DNA of 64,000 bases from Methanosarcina sp. MTP4 (GTDB taxonomy: Archaea; Halobacteriota; Methanosarcinia; Methanosarcinales; Methanosarcinaceae), in NCBI RefSeq assembly GCF_000970045.1, contig NZ_CP009505.1:3496808-3560807 (forward strand). Reading direction: 5' to 3'. The notes under the pieces were generated by a model. That model was not told the DNA's origin. It saw nothing but the letters and a program-made list of their open reading frames with translations, and ran no database searches. Shown here piece after piece: positions 48,098 through 57,266 of this stretch; positions within the stretch are counted from its first letter, which is position 1, and each line of letters begins with the position of its first letter. The position numbers were made by a program, and so were the translations under genes.

Positions 48098-49021
48098 TCA
48101 GCCCATTTCATCGAAGATTTCCAGCACAATCTCTGCAAGTTCCATGCTCTTTTCCCGCGAAGTCATAAGAGTATCCGCCCTGGAAGCCCGGCACCCGATC
48201 TTTTCGAAGGCATACTCGTCTGCGCTGTCCCTTTCATCGAAGATGAAGGCATCAAGGAAGTCCTGGTAGTATTCCGCAACTCCGACAGAGGAGATCTCAA
48301 GCCCGCAGGCTTGCATGAGTTTGCCTGCAGGTCCGCTTACCGGAGCGTTCCCAATTATAGGGCTGAGAGCAAGGACTTTTTTCTTTTTCAGGAGGTCTTT
48401 CATCCCGGGCAGAGAGATTATCGGGCCGATGCTCGTAATGGGATTGCTCGGGCCTATCAGGACCTTTTCATCGTTTTCAAAGGCTTCGAGCACTTTTTTC
48501 GGGATTGAGGCTTCGGAAACTCCCCGGATATCCACCCCAAGAACCTCGGGTTCCCCGTGCTTTCCTACCCAGAATTCCTGGAAATGCATTGTTCCTTCCG
48601 GGGTCTCGATGTAAGTGGAAACATGGTCATCCGACATTGGGAGGATTTTTGCCCCGATATTGAAAAGGGAGGTGAGCTTTTCGGTTGCCTCACTTAAGGT
48701 GGCCCCGTCCCTGAGCAGGTTTGAGCGGATAATATGGGTTGAACGGTCCCGGTCGCCGAGCTTCATCCCCTCATCTATCCCGAGTTCCTGCATGCGTTCG
48801 TGGGTCCGGAAAGTGTCGCTTTCGATTCCCCACCACTTTTTCCGGTCGATCTGGTCTGAGAAGAGGTAGAGCACTGTATCCAGATCAGGGGAAATGAGGT
48901 TTCCCGAGACCCAGAGGTCTTCGGCAGTGTTCACAACAACGGTCAGTTCATCGGGAGGGAGAAATTCCCTGAGCCCGTCAAGGAGTTTAGGAGTTCCGGT
49001 GCCGCCTGAAAATATAATCAT
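48098..49021 (-). CDS. cofD: 2-phospho-L-lactate transferase (coenzyme F420 biosynthesis)
   Basis: A 307-residue CofD. It joins the phospholactyl (or related) group to FO, making F420-0, the carrier core of the methanogenic redox cofactor. FSGGTGTPKLLDGL (about 4-17) is the N-terminal nucleotide-binding loop, and NTAEDLWVSGNLISPDLDT and IGPSNPITSIGPI are family signatures. I chose the ATG at 49021, which gives the usual MIIFSGGTGTPK start, with a GGGA ribosome site. The gene is divergent from the HD-domain gene at 49225. Confidence 0.95.
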   Translation of the reverse strand: MIIFSGGTGTPKLLDGLREFLPPDELTVVVNTAEDLWVSGNLISPDLDTVLYLFSDQIDRKKWWGIESDTFRTHERMQELGIDEGMKLGDRDRSTHIIRSNLLRDGATLSEATEKLTSLFNIGAKILPMSDDHVSTYIETPEGTMHFQEFWVGKHGEPEVLGVDIRGVSEASIPKKVLEAFENDEKVLIGPSNPITSIGPIISLPGMKDLLKKKKVLALSPIIGNAPVSGPAGKLMQACGLEISSVGVAEYYQDFLDAFIFDERDSADEYAFEKIGCRASRADTLMTSREKSMELAEIVLEIFDEMG

Positions 49022-49197
49022 GATAATTCCCTTATTCCTGTTACCATTTCTGGATTGGTTCAACTTTGGATTCAAAGCTTGATAAATCATGGAGTGAACT
49101 TTTGGATTTAATGATCTGCTTTCCGGGTTTCGCCTTCATTTTCGCCCGGGGCAAGAATCGATTGCAAAACCGATTGTACTAGAAATAATAGAAACGG

Positions 49198-49209
49198 CAA
49201 TATATAATG
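49198..49209 (+). promoter_or_regulatory. TATA box of the HD-domain gene
   Basis: CAATATATAATG lies about 22 nt before the ATG at 49225, so transcription is expected to start at or next to the start codon, giving a leaderless message. Confidence 0.55.
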
Positions 49210-49224
49210 ACATCTGTCTAAAGA

Positions 49225-50424
49225 ATGATGACGGTCGTCCTTGATCCCGTGCACGGTTATATCGAACTGGACGAGATTGTCCAGGAAATTCTGGCTACCC
49301 CCCAGATGCAGCGCCTCAGGAGAGTCAGACAGCTTGGCTATTCCAACCTCGTCTACCCCGGAGCAAACCACACCCGCTTCGAACACTCTCTCGGGGTTAT
49401 GCACCTTGCCTCCATGCTCATGAAAAACGTCAACACCGTAGACGAGGAGAAGAAGAACGAACTGAGAGCAGCGTCCCTTCTGCACGATGTCGGGCACGGC
49501 CCCTTTTCCCATGTGACCGAGAACATCATCGACAAATACACCCGGCGCAGGCACGACGATGTGAGGGAAATCCTCGGGAAAGGAGAAATCAAAGATGTGC
49601 TGGACAAATACGGCCTCTCCTCCGGGAACCTCGCAAAACACATCAAAGGAGAGACCTCAATCGGGCAGATCCTGAGCAGCGAGATTGACGTGGACAGGAT
49701 GGACTACCTGGTCCGGGACGCCCACTATACCGGGGTTGCCTTCGGGGTCGTGGACTACAACCGCCTGATCAACCAGATGCAGTTTTACGAAAACAGGCTT
49801 GTCGTGGCCCAGGGAGGGCTGAAAGCCGCAGAGTCCCTGCTGGTCTCCCGCTTCTGGATGAACACTTCCGTTTATTACCATCACGTGACCAGGATCTCGG
49901 AAGCCATGTGTTCTACAGCAGTTGAAGATATGATAGAAAACGGGGAACTGGATCCTGCCGGGCTCAGGCAGATGGACGACATTGACCTTGTAGCTGCCAT
50001 GCGGAAATCCAGGGGACACGGGGGAGAACTTGCAAGAAGGCTGGATTCCCGCCAGCTCTACAAACGCGCACTCTACGCAGGCCTGGACGCGGTTGGAAAA
50101 AGCGTGCTCAAACACCGCGGCAAGACCTCCAGGGTGGAAAACGAGATTGCAGAACTAGCAGGCGTGGACCCGAAAGATATCCTGGTTGACATCCCTAAAA
50201 TGCCGGAGATGCTGGAAATGCGGGCGCTGATAAAGACCGACAGCCGGATGGTCCCCCTGAACGAAGCATCTCATTTCATATCCATCCTGCAGCAAGCCCA
50301 CATGGACAATTGGAGAATGGGAGTCTACACCCCGAAAGAGCACTGTGAAGCTGTTGGCAAAGCTGCAAGAGAAGTTTTTGACGTCAAAAAGACTATAAAA
50401 CAGTTCAAACTGAGCGACCTCTAA
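49225..50424 (+). CDS. HD-domain phosphohydrolase (dGTPase/SAMHD1-like)
   Basis: A 399-residue HD protein. Metal-binding residues are in TRFEHSLGVMH (about 49-59), SLLHDVGHGPFSH (about 85-97) and SSEIDVDRMDYLVRDAHYTG (about 151-170). The layout fits the dNTP triphosphohydrolase group that includes SAMHD1, so it may control nucleotide pools; the substrate is inferred. It starts with two adjacent ATGs. A TATA box about 22 nt upstream suggests a leaderless message. Confidence 0.92.
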   Translation: MMTVVLDPVHGYIELDEIVQEILATPQMQRLRRVRQLGYSNLVYPGANHTRFEHSLGVMHLASMLMKNVNTVDEEKKNELRAASLLHDVGHGPFSHVTENIIDKYTRRRHDDVREILGKGEIKDVLDKYGLSSGNLAKHIKGETSIGQILSSEIDVDRMDYLVRDAHYTGVAFGVVDYNRLINQMQFYENRLVVAQGGLKAAESLLVSRFWMNTSVYYHHVTRISEAMCSTAVEDMIENGELDPAGLRQMDDIDLVAAMRKSRGHGGELARRLDSRQLYKRALYAGLDAVGKSVLKHRGKTSRVENEIAELAGVDPKDILVDIPKMPEMLEMRALIKTDSRMVPLNEASHFISILQQAHMDNWRMGVYTPKEHCEAVGKAAREVFDVKKTIKQFKLSDL

Positions 50425-50727
50425 GAAAGTCCTGAATATAAAACCGAACATGAAGCCGGAGATAAAACCATCCAGGATAAAAACAGGATAGGTCAGACTT
50501 TTTTGAAAGATTTATGCAACCAGGTTCTGGAAAGTCGGGTTCTCAGAGCCCTGAAAGTTCAAAACTCAGAAAGAGAAATAGAATAGAAATCTGAAAGCGA
50601 AAATCTGAAAGTTCAAAAATCTGAAAGTTAAGGACTCTTGAAAGCCGGGCCCTCAAAGACCCTGATAAACTTAATAACCTTTTGTGGTTAAGATTCCCTT
50701 AAAGAAAAAGATTGGAGGGGCAGATTT
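50425..50727. other. Intergenic region with short CTGAAAG repeats
   Basis: About 300 bp. The sequence ATCTGAAAG recurs around 50590-50625 and GGGNTCTCAGAGCCCTGAAAG-like patches occur nearby. The ribosome site GGAGGGG of the next gene is at the end. No gene is seen. Confidence 0.4.
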
Positions 50728-51108
50728 TTGATCCAGATTACAAGGAAAGTAGGCCGAGCCGAACTCATACTTGATGCGAAAAAACTGGGAAACGACTACC
50801 TGCTGACCCTGATGGGCGGAAAAGAGCATGCTGGGGCAGTTGCCGTAGGAGTTTTTGACGAAAAGAGCCAGAGAGCAAGCTCGTCCGTGATCAGCCTCCC
50901 CGGACACCGGGAAGAACAGATCGCCCTGCAGGGCGCCAGGCATGTGAGTAAGGCGACCCGGCAAACAACGGTGTTCATTGTCGGGATCCATCTGGACGAC
51001 ATTACCCCGGAAGAAATCAGGGATACGATATCGGTTTCGGACGAAATGGTAAAAAGCTTCATCACCTTCTACGAAAGATCAAACAACACAGTGGGGGAGA
51101 AGAAATAA
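50728..51108 (+). CDS. Prenylated-flavin chaperone LpdD-like protein
   Basis: 126 residues, full length for the LpdD-like family, which acts together with prenyl-FMN-dependent decarboxylases. The core runs from GNDYLLTLMGGKEHAGAVAV to RQTTVFIVGIHLDDITPEEI. The start is TTG with GGAGGGG 8 nt upstream. The stop TAA shares its last A with the ATG of ubiX, so the two genes are translationally coupled. Pairing with ubiX supports a role in making or loading prenyl-FMN, which archaea need for the mevalonate pathway enzyme that decarboxylates anhydromevalonate phosphate. Confidence 0.8.
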   Translation: MIQITRKVGRAELILDAKKLGNDYLLTLMGGKEHAGAVAVGVFDEKSQRASSSVISLPGHREEQIALQGARHVSKATRQTTVFIVGIHLDDITPEEIRDTISVSDEMVKSFITFYERSNNTVGEKK

Positions 51109-51659
51109 TGGAAATCACGGTAGGGATAAGCGGGGCTTCGGGAGTCCAGTACGGAATACGCCTGCTTGAAGTGCTGGCGGAAAAGGAAATAAAAACCCAT
51201 CTGGTGCTGACAGAAGCCGCAAAGCAGATCATAGAAATCGAAACGGACTACTCTCCCGGAGAGGTAGAAAAACTGGCAAGCTGGAGCTATGCCCAGAAAG
51301 ACTTTTCATCCCCGATTGCCAGCGGGTCTCACGTAACGGGGGGAATGGTCATCGCTCCCTGCAGTATGAAGACCCTGGGGGCAGTCGCAAACGGGATTTC
51401 GGACACTCTCCTGACCAGGGCTGCGGACGTCTGCCTGAAAGAGGAACGAAAACTCATCCTTATGACCAGGGAAACCCCGCTGAACCTAATCCATCTCGAA
51501 AACATGCTCAGAGCCAAAAGGGCAGGGGCAAGCATTCTCCCGGCCTGCCCTGGCTTTTATTCCAGGCCGAAAACCATCGAAGACCTTGTGGACATAATGA
51601 CCGGAAGAGTCCTTGACCTGCTAGGAATAGAAAACGAAATCTACCGCCGCTGGGAATGA
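51108..51659 (+). CDS. ubiX: Flavin prenyltransferase UbiX
   Basis: A 183-residue flavoprotein of the UbiX/Pad1 group, which attaches a dimethylallyl group to FMN to form prenyl-FMN for UbiD-type decarboxylases. GISGASGVQYGIRLLE (about 6-21) is the FMN-binding start, GSHVTGGMVIAPCSMKTLGA (about 66-85) and MTRETPLNLIHLENM (about 123-137) are active-site regions. The gene overlaps the chaperone gene by 1 nt. No UbiD homologue is in the window. A purine-rich tract follows. Confidence 0.94.
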   Translation: MEITVGISGASGVQYGIRLLEVLAEKEIKTHLVLTEAAKQIIEIETDYSPGEVEKLASWSYAQKDFSSPIASGSHVTGGMVIAPCSMKTLGAVANGISDTLLTRAADVCLKEERKLILMTRETPLNLIHLENMLRAKRAGASILPACPGFYSRPKTIEDLVDIMTGRVLDLLGIENEIYRRWE

Positions 51660-51850
51660 TAGAAAACAGGAAAAAAGATGGTAAAAGAAGACAGGAAAGA
51701 GAGAAGGGAAAGGTAAACGGGAAAGGTAGAAGGGAAAGGTAAACGAGAAAGAAAAAAGAGAAGAAAATGGGAAAGATAGGGGAAGTAAAGGTACACATAT
51801 GTCCTGAAGAGAACAAAAAAACGCAGGGAACAAACCCGTTTTCTAACGAA

Positions 51851-51861
51851 AGATATATAAA
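51851..51861 (+). promoter_or_regulatory. TATA box of tRNA-Pro
   Basis: AGATATATAAA lies about 32-42 nt before the mature tRNA start, the distance expected of an archaeal promoter. Confidence 0.6.
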
Positions 51862-51892
51862 GGATAATATCCTTTGAGAGCAAGTACTCTGC

Positions 51893-51967
51893 GGGATAGT
51901 AGGGTAGCTTGGTCCATCCTCGAGCGTTTGGGACGCTTGGACTGCGGTTCAAATCCGCGCTATCCCA
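51893..51967 (+). tRNA. tRNA-Pro (anticodon TGG)
   Basis: 75 nt. The acceptor is GGGATAG paired with CTATCCC, with discriminator A. The anticodon stem GAGCG/CGCTT holds the loop TTTGGGA, giving anticodon TGG. The T arm is GCGGTTCAAATCCGC. No intron and no encoded CCA. Confidence 0.95.
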
Positions 51968-52188
51968 TCAGATTTCTTATACTTTTTTAATAAAGCTGGA
52001 GCTCCAAAGGACGACATTATATATGAGCTGCATAATAAAAATAATTATATTTAACTGTTATCTTTATAAATGATGGATAATTTTAATACAGAAAACTTAC
52101 TATCTTATTTTAGAGGAGTGGATTACACTCTTTCTCATTCATTGAGACCTTGTGCCATTTGGGCCTTTTTAACTAGGGGTAGAATACC

Positions 52189-52617
52189 ATGGAAGAACAG
52201 ATGAAAGCTTTAAAAGAAAAATTAGCCGACGACACCCTGAAATCTGCTGAACTCTTTGCCTTCATTGACAGGCTGAAAGCCAGCATGAGGGAAGGCACCC
52301 CGATTGTCAGGAATATCTCACACATAAACATCGAACTCCTCGAGACCTATTCTTTTGCCCTGCAGAAATATGAGATGACCACGGAGGACAAGGACAGCGA
52401 ACTCAGGGCTGCGGACTGGAGAGAGAGAATCGATGACTTCAGCAAGCTCAAAGAGTTCGTGGACGAACTGCAGAAGAGTGAACTTATCATAAATGTCGCC
52501 TGGAATGTCGGAGGCATGGCGATTTACGACATCCCGAAGCCGAAGGCTTACAAAGATTTCGTCTACTGGAATATAAAGAACGTCCTGGATAACATAGACC
52601 TTTTCGACCAGGTTTGA
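52189..52617 (+). CDS. Conserved hypothetical protein
   Basis: 142 residues, mostly helical and acidic, without signal peptide, membrane span or cysteines. The N-terminal helix LKEKLADDTLKSAELFAFI is followed by RNISHINIELLETYSFAL and a final NVAWNVGGMAIYDIPKPKAY. I do not recognise a family. The start is ATG without a clear ribosome site. It is a monocistronic gene after tRNA-Pro. Confidence 0.72.
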   Translation: MEEQMKALKEKLADDTLKSAELFAFIDRLKASMREGTPIVRNISHINIELLETYSFALQKYEMTTEDKDSELRAADWRERIDDFSKLKEFVDELQKSELIINVAWNVGGMAIYDIPKPKAYKDFVYWNIKNVLDNIDLFDQV

Positions 52618-52864
52618 AACAGATAAAAAGAAAGAGAAACTGAAAAGTCAAAAATAAATAGCTGCGTCGAAAAAAACGTTGAGAAAAGGACGCGAAAAAG
52701 GAAGACAAAGCACATGCCTGTTTTCATTCAGGCAATGTGCAAAACCTTCTACCAAAATTATATACCAAAGTTGATTTATCCGAAACTGCTTCATCCAAAA
52801 CTGCTTTTTTACTGGTTCTTCGTCCTGCGGACAGTTTTTTCAGAATTTAACTGGTGTTTCACAA

Positions 52865-54895
52865 TCACTGGTGTTTCACAACGCATTTTGAGAGTCCGAT
52901 AATTTCCACGATATCGCTGTTGTCAGGGCTGTGCACCACCATCTGACCCTTCTTGAGGTAGGGGATCCTCCTCTCGTATTCTTTGGGGACTTTCAGGGAG
53001 CTGATGGCTGCATCATTGTTGAGGTTCAGGATCAGTTTCGTGTTGACCTGCTTGAAGACCGTGTCGTCGATGTCCTGGGGGTCCTGGGTGATCAGGAAAA
53101 GCCCGAGCCCTTCTTTTCTCCCCTGCCTGGCTGCGTCTGCGAAGCGGGAGATGATCAGCCGGGAATGTTCGCCTCCGGCGCGGGAGAGGTAACGGTGGGC
53201 TTCGTCCAGACAAAGGATGATGGGCGTGTTCTTGATGGCATCAGTCCCGGTTGTACCGAGCTTGTTGTCCACGATCAGGCTCATGATGGTGAGCACGATA
53301 AGGTCCCGGATCCGGGGGGTGCTGATGTATTCGGTCGGGAAGACGGAAATCTGTCCGGGCTTGAAGATCCGGTCAAGTATCTCGGTGATCGGGGTTGCTG
53401 CCTGGTCAAAAACTTTCGAGAAGAAGCGGCTCTTGACCCTCCGCACGATCCCATCATAAGAGGCCTCATGGAGTTTTCCGCTGTCTACATAATAGGACCT
53501 TGTACCTTCGTTGTCTATGTGGGAGATGAAGTTCAGGTAGGTGTGCGGCACACTTGATTTGAAGAAGTCACCCAGGAGCAGTTCCAGCCCGATGTACTGG
53601 AGTTCGGACATCCCGGTGGCGGCAATCAGCCAGGAGTTGTGCTCCACAAGGGAGAAAGGAATGGTAAACTCGTGCTGTTCGGCCCTGGACTTGTCTCCCG
53701 GATAGGTCTGCCCTTCCACCTTTGCAACGAAAGCTTTCGTGGAGGGGACCCGGCCATAAGCCACCTTTTCGGACTCAAACCTGAACCTGTCATCCTCGGT
53801 CAGGGTCGCGTTGTCCTCAAAAATCTGGGAGTATTCGTCCTGGGGGTCCATGATTACAAGGCAGGGGTTTTTCCTTGCCCTGTCGTCGGGAGAGTTCCGG
53901 AGCCTGTATCGGTTGCTTTCGGTCATGAACTGGCGCAGGATGTTTTTGGTGAGGAAGGTCTTTCCTGTCCCCGTGCTCCCACAGACGAGCATGTGCCGGA
54001 AGACCAGGGGATCGCCCATGGAGTAGTCGTTTCGCAGGTAGTAAGCAACGGTTTCGGGTTCGGAGTGGGTCTTTACAAGCTCTCCCCCGACGCTCAGGTG
54101 CCCGAGGAAGATGCCCTCTTCAGGAATATTGAGCCCGGTCTGAACTTCAAGCCGGTCCCTGACAGGCAGGATCGGGGTGTTCGGGCGGGGGATCCTGTCT
54201 GCCATCCTGCGGGAGAGAGGGGTGTCTTGCCCTTTCCGGTAAAGGATGCAGAGGGGGTCAAGGTAAGCCAGAAACTTGTAGTCATCCTCATTTACCGGGC
54301 TTGCCCTGCCTCCAAGCATGCGCCGGGAATGGAGTTCTGTTGCGTCGTCCACTGCAAACTCCTGCCGGTACTGAAGCTTTCCTACCCTGGCAAAGAGCTT
54401 TTCTCCACCCTCATACGGAACGACTACGTAAGCCCCAAGCCGGATTTCGTTTCTCCGTAAAGAGGAGATGTAGCCGGTAATCGTTGCCCCGGCGGGGGTA
54501 ATTTCCAGAGGATCGATCCCGGCGGTCACGATCCCGAAAGCTTCGTCCGCAGAAGCGGCAGGAGTTGCAATGCCTTCATCGTAGCCCCCAAAGTCCTCGA
54601 AGGGCAGATCTGCTGGTTCGGGATCGGAACCGGGACCTGAGACCGGATCGGAACCTGAGCCGGAACTTGAGCCGGAACCAGAGCCCGTACCACCAGCCCC
54701 ACCGTAGACGGAAGCCAGAGGGTCTTCGGGAAAAGTGTCCGGGCCTTTTCGATATGAACCGGTCGGGGAATTTTCGCTCCCGGTTTTGGGTTCCATTCCA
54801 GTGCTTTTCTCGGCCCCTTCGTCCTTATCGGGAGCCGGAGTTTTTTTCGTCTTGCCAGAGGCAAAAGCCAGGATGTCAGCGTCTTCAAACTTCAC
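52865..54895 (-). CDS. herA: HerA-type DNA-translocating ATPase
   Basis: About 676 residues. A low-complexity Gly/Ser/Pro segment (about 66-98) separates an N-terminal tail from a HAS-barrel-like domain (about 120-215) and the RecA-like ATPase core with Walker A GSTGTGKT at 306-313 and Walker B ILCLDEAHRYL (about 562-572), followed by an arginine and glutamine sensor region (RFADAARQGRKEGLGLFLITQDP). HerA and NurA form the bipolar helicase-nuclease that resects DNA ends. The GTG start overlaps the end of nurA by 11 nt, so the pair is coupled. Rad50 and Mre11 genes are not in the window. Confidence 0.92.
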   Translation of the reverse strand: MKFEDADILAFASGKTKKTPAPDKDEGAEKSTGMEPKTGSENSPTGSYRKGPDTFPEDPLASVYGGAGGTGSGSGSSSGSGSDPVSGPGSDPEPADLPFEDFGGYDEGIATPAASADEAFGIVTAGIDPLEITPAGATITGYISSLRRNEIRLGAYVVVPYEGGEKLFARVGKLQYRQEFAVDDATELHSRRMLGGRASPVNEDDYKFLAYLDPLCILYRKGQDTPLSRRMADRIPRPNTPILPVRDRLEVQTGLNIPEEGIFLGHLSVGGELVKTHSEPETVAYYLRNDYSMGDPLVFRHMLVCGSTGTGKTFLTKNILRQFMTESNRYRLRNSPDDRARKNPCLVIMDPQDEYSQIFEDNATLTEDDRFRFESEKVAYGRVPSTKAFVAKVEGQTYPGDKSRAEQHEFTIPFSLVEHNSWLIAATGMSELQYIGLELLLGDFFKSSVPHTYLNFISHIDNEGTRSYYVDSGKLHEASYDGIVRRVKSRFFSKVFDQAATPITEILDRIFKPGQISVFPTEYISTPRIRDLIVLTIMSLIVDNKLGTTGTDAIKNTPIILCLDEAHRYLSRAGGEHSRLIISRFADAARQGRKEGLGLFLITQDPQDIDDTVFKQVNTKLILNLNNDAAISSLKVPKEYERRIPYLKKGQMVVHSPDNSDIVEIIGLSKCVVKHQ

Positions 54896-56222
54896 TTATA
54901 TTACCCCATCGCAGGTCATTGTAATCGGTATCTGGATTCATGTTTTCAAAGAATTTATCGATCTCATTCCGCTCCACCTTCCGGATTTTTGCCACGTGGT
55001 CTGCTTTCGTGAGGGTCAGGGGAAAGCCGTGCAAAGAGAGGTCGAAGAGCACTTTTTTGGTAATCTGCATCCGCAGGAAATCGTCTTTTACAAGCCCGTA
55101 AGGGGCTTCCACTTTGAAGACCACGTCCTTTGAAGGGACGTAGAGCATGAAAAAGCATAAAGCGTAATCTTCCGGCGGGAATTTGTGCCGGAGCCCGTCC
55201 CGGAGCTTGTCGCCTGCCGCCAGGGGAGAAGTCCCGTTCAGCAGCTTCTCATAGAACCTGTTGGGCTGCTGGAACCAGTTTGTATAAGCGATGTAAGCAT
55301 TTCCGGAACCGTTATTTGCATGTCCTGTTTTACCATTCCTGCAATTTTCGGTTCCCTGCCCGAACCCTCCATTAGCACCTTTTTCCAGGGAGAGGACGTT
55401 CCTGAAGAACTGGGTATCGAGCATCCAGGGCAGGTCAAAGCCCGCCCCTTTTTTCCGGACCGTGTCCATAATCTGCATGTCGAGGGGATTTTTCACGAAC
55501 CCGATTACAGGGACCCTTTTTTCCAGGAAATGGTCCATGATATCAATGTAATTCTGGAGAGCCTTCCGGGCATCATCATTCCGGCGGAGCTGGACTTCCT
55601 CGTCCCCCAGCACCACCCAGTACATGAGCTGCTTCGGATAAATCGGCCCGTCCATGATGAAAAAGCCCGCAGGGTCCAGCCGGTCCTTCATATGAAGGAT
55701 GTGCTCGGACTCCGCAAGGTACATGGCCAGGCTGTGCACCATATCCGAAGCTTTCTTCTTCAGCTCATCCGGTGCAATCCTGACCAGCTTTGCCCGCCCC
55801 ATCCCTTCATCAAATTCTTCCCAGCCCTCGGTCGACTGCATTGCCACCTTCTGGGAAGAAGAATAAGCCGCACACACGATAGTCCTGTACCGCTGAACGT
55901 CCAGGTCCGTAGGCGTCGCCGCCAGCGCACAGTGACAAAAATCAACAAAAAGCCCGCTGTCATATGTCTTGGGGTTCGTACTCCCGCTGTCGCACGCATA
56001 AGTCACCGGATACGGGTCCTCGCACTGCGCCATCAGCGCCGTCCTGACCATCCCCCGGAAAAGCCGGTCAACCGCCCTCAGGATAACCTTCCCGTCTATC
56101 TTCAACTCCTCAAGCAGCTTATAAATATCATCCGCCGTCTTCGGCTCCTCATACTCAAACGACCGGTCAATCCGTTTTGCCAGCTCCGAGATCTTCCGCA
56201 TATGCACGGGCTCAAGGGTCAT
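54885..56222 (-). CDS. nurA: NurA nuclease
   Basis: A 445-residue NurA-domain nuclease. The first catalytic aspartate is in TYACDSGSTNPKTYDSG (about 74-90), the second in FFIMDGPIYPKQ (about 187-198), and the C-terminal LHGFPLTLTKADHVAKI holds the last family motif. It is a 5'-end resection nuclease that works with HerA. An insert with GANGGFGQGTENCRNGKTGH (about 281-300) lies in the middle of the domain and is unusual. The start is ATG. Confidence 0.9.
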   Translation of the reverse strand: MTLEPVHMRKISELAKRIDRSFEYEEPKTADDIYKLLEELKIDGKVILRAVDRLFRGMVRTALMAQCEDPYPVTYACDSGSTNPKTYDSGLFVDFCHCALAATPTDLDVQRYRTIVCAAYSSSQKVAMQSTEGWEEFDEGMGRAKLVRIAPDELKKKASDMVHSLAMYLAESEHILHMKDRLDPAGFFIMDGPIYPKQLMYWVVLGDEEVQLRRNDDARKALQNYIDIMDHFLEKRVPVIGFVKNPLDMQIMDTVRKKGAGFDLPWMLDTQFFRNVLSLEKGANGGFGQGTENCRNGKTGHANNGSGNAYIAYTNWFQQPNRFYEKLLNGTSPLAAGDKLRDGLRHKFPPEDYALCFFMLYVPSKDVVFKVEAPYGLVKDDFLRMQITKKVLFDLSLHGFPLTLTKADHVAKIRKVERNEIDKFFENMNPDTDYNDLRWGNISEV

Positions 56223-56477
56223 GGATATAAGGTACTTTCAGGAGTGATATATATTTATTGAGTGGTGCCGGGAAAAGATTAATCTGATTCCGGAAAAAAA
56301 TATCCAGAATTTTGGGAGTTTAGAAGATCAAAACCCTGAAACCTTAGAAGAACCTGCAACCGTAGAAGAAATAATGAAATAAAAGAAGCCTCAGCCAGCT
56401 TGCCTGGCGATCCTTTTCAAAAAAGAAAAGAAGGAATGAAAATAGAAATACAGAAAACAAAGTTCTGATCTGAAAAA

Positions 56478-57044
56478 TTACTTCAAAACCCCGTTTTTCC
56501 AGAAAAATTTCTTCTCCGGATCGCGCTCAAACTTCTCAAACACACTGGGATAAAGCCCCGGATATTTCGCTTCCTCAAGCGGGATACAGAACATTGTTTC
56601 AGGCCTTTCAGCAGACCCTCCCAATCCAACAACAACAAAGAAAGGAAGTCCGGTTTCTCTGGAAAATGCCTGATAACGTTTTAACTGCTGGGGGTTGGAC
56701 CACTGGAGTTTACCTTGGTATAAATCAGACCTGAATTTGCATTCGATACAAAAGGATTCGTCTTTCAGCATGTAACGCATTGTAAGGTCCGGCCGGGTAT
56801 CTGACTCGACATAACGGTCATGTTTTCTTCCCATATCCGTTGTCCATTCCACAATAGAATAATATTTGTCATCAAAAAGGTCTACAACATACTTCTCGAA
56901 ATGATTTCCTTTTTCTACGGCAACATCTTCTGGAATTTTCTCAATATAATCGTCTTTTGGACTAATCTCTTCAGAATCATCTTCCAGAATAACATCTACA
57001 ATTTTTCCAAGTTTATTTAGCAATCCCACAAAAAAATCTCCCAA
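56478..57044 (-). CDS. PD-(D/E)XK-type nuclease
   Basis: A 188-residue protein with a restriction-endonuclease-like core. TRPDLTMRYMLKD (D in about position 85) and then SFCIECKFRSDLY (E and K about 16 residues later) give the D-(x)n-ExK triad. An N-terminal hydrophobic start (MGDFFVGLLNKLGKIVDVI) may be amphipathic. The family is often linked to repair or defence, but nothing adjacent supports that. It lies about 255 bp upstream of nurA on the same strand. Start is ATG. Confidence 0.8.
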   Translation of the reverse strand: MGDFFVGLLNKLGKIVDVILEDDSEEISPKDDYIEKIPEDVAVEKGNHFEKYVVDLFDDKYYSIVEWTTDMGRKHDRYVESDTRPDLTMRYMLKDESFCIECKFRSDLYQGKLQWSNPQQLKRYQAFSRETGLPFFVVVGLGGSAERPETMFCIPLEEAKYPGLYPSVFEKFERDPEKKFFWKNGVLK

Positions 57045-57266
57045 TGTTTAAGAAGTATAAATTCAGACGTACTTTTAATATTTAACGACCTTTAGAGCTA
57101 ACTTATAACTCAAAATTCAAACTCTGAATATTTCCCTACACTCAATAAAATACTTACCCCTGAAAAGAAGCCTATATATTAAGGTAGAAATGAAAATGTA
57201 ATTAAATAATTCCAAAAAATCGGGATTCTATGCCTAGGGGGTAAGGCAAGGAATTACAGAGACAAG

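Noticed and set aside
52931-53557. 208-residue plus-strand frame opposite herA
   Set aside because: It is a shadow of the HerA ATPase core, which has clear motifs on the minus strand.
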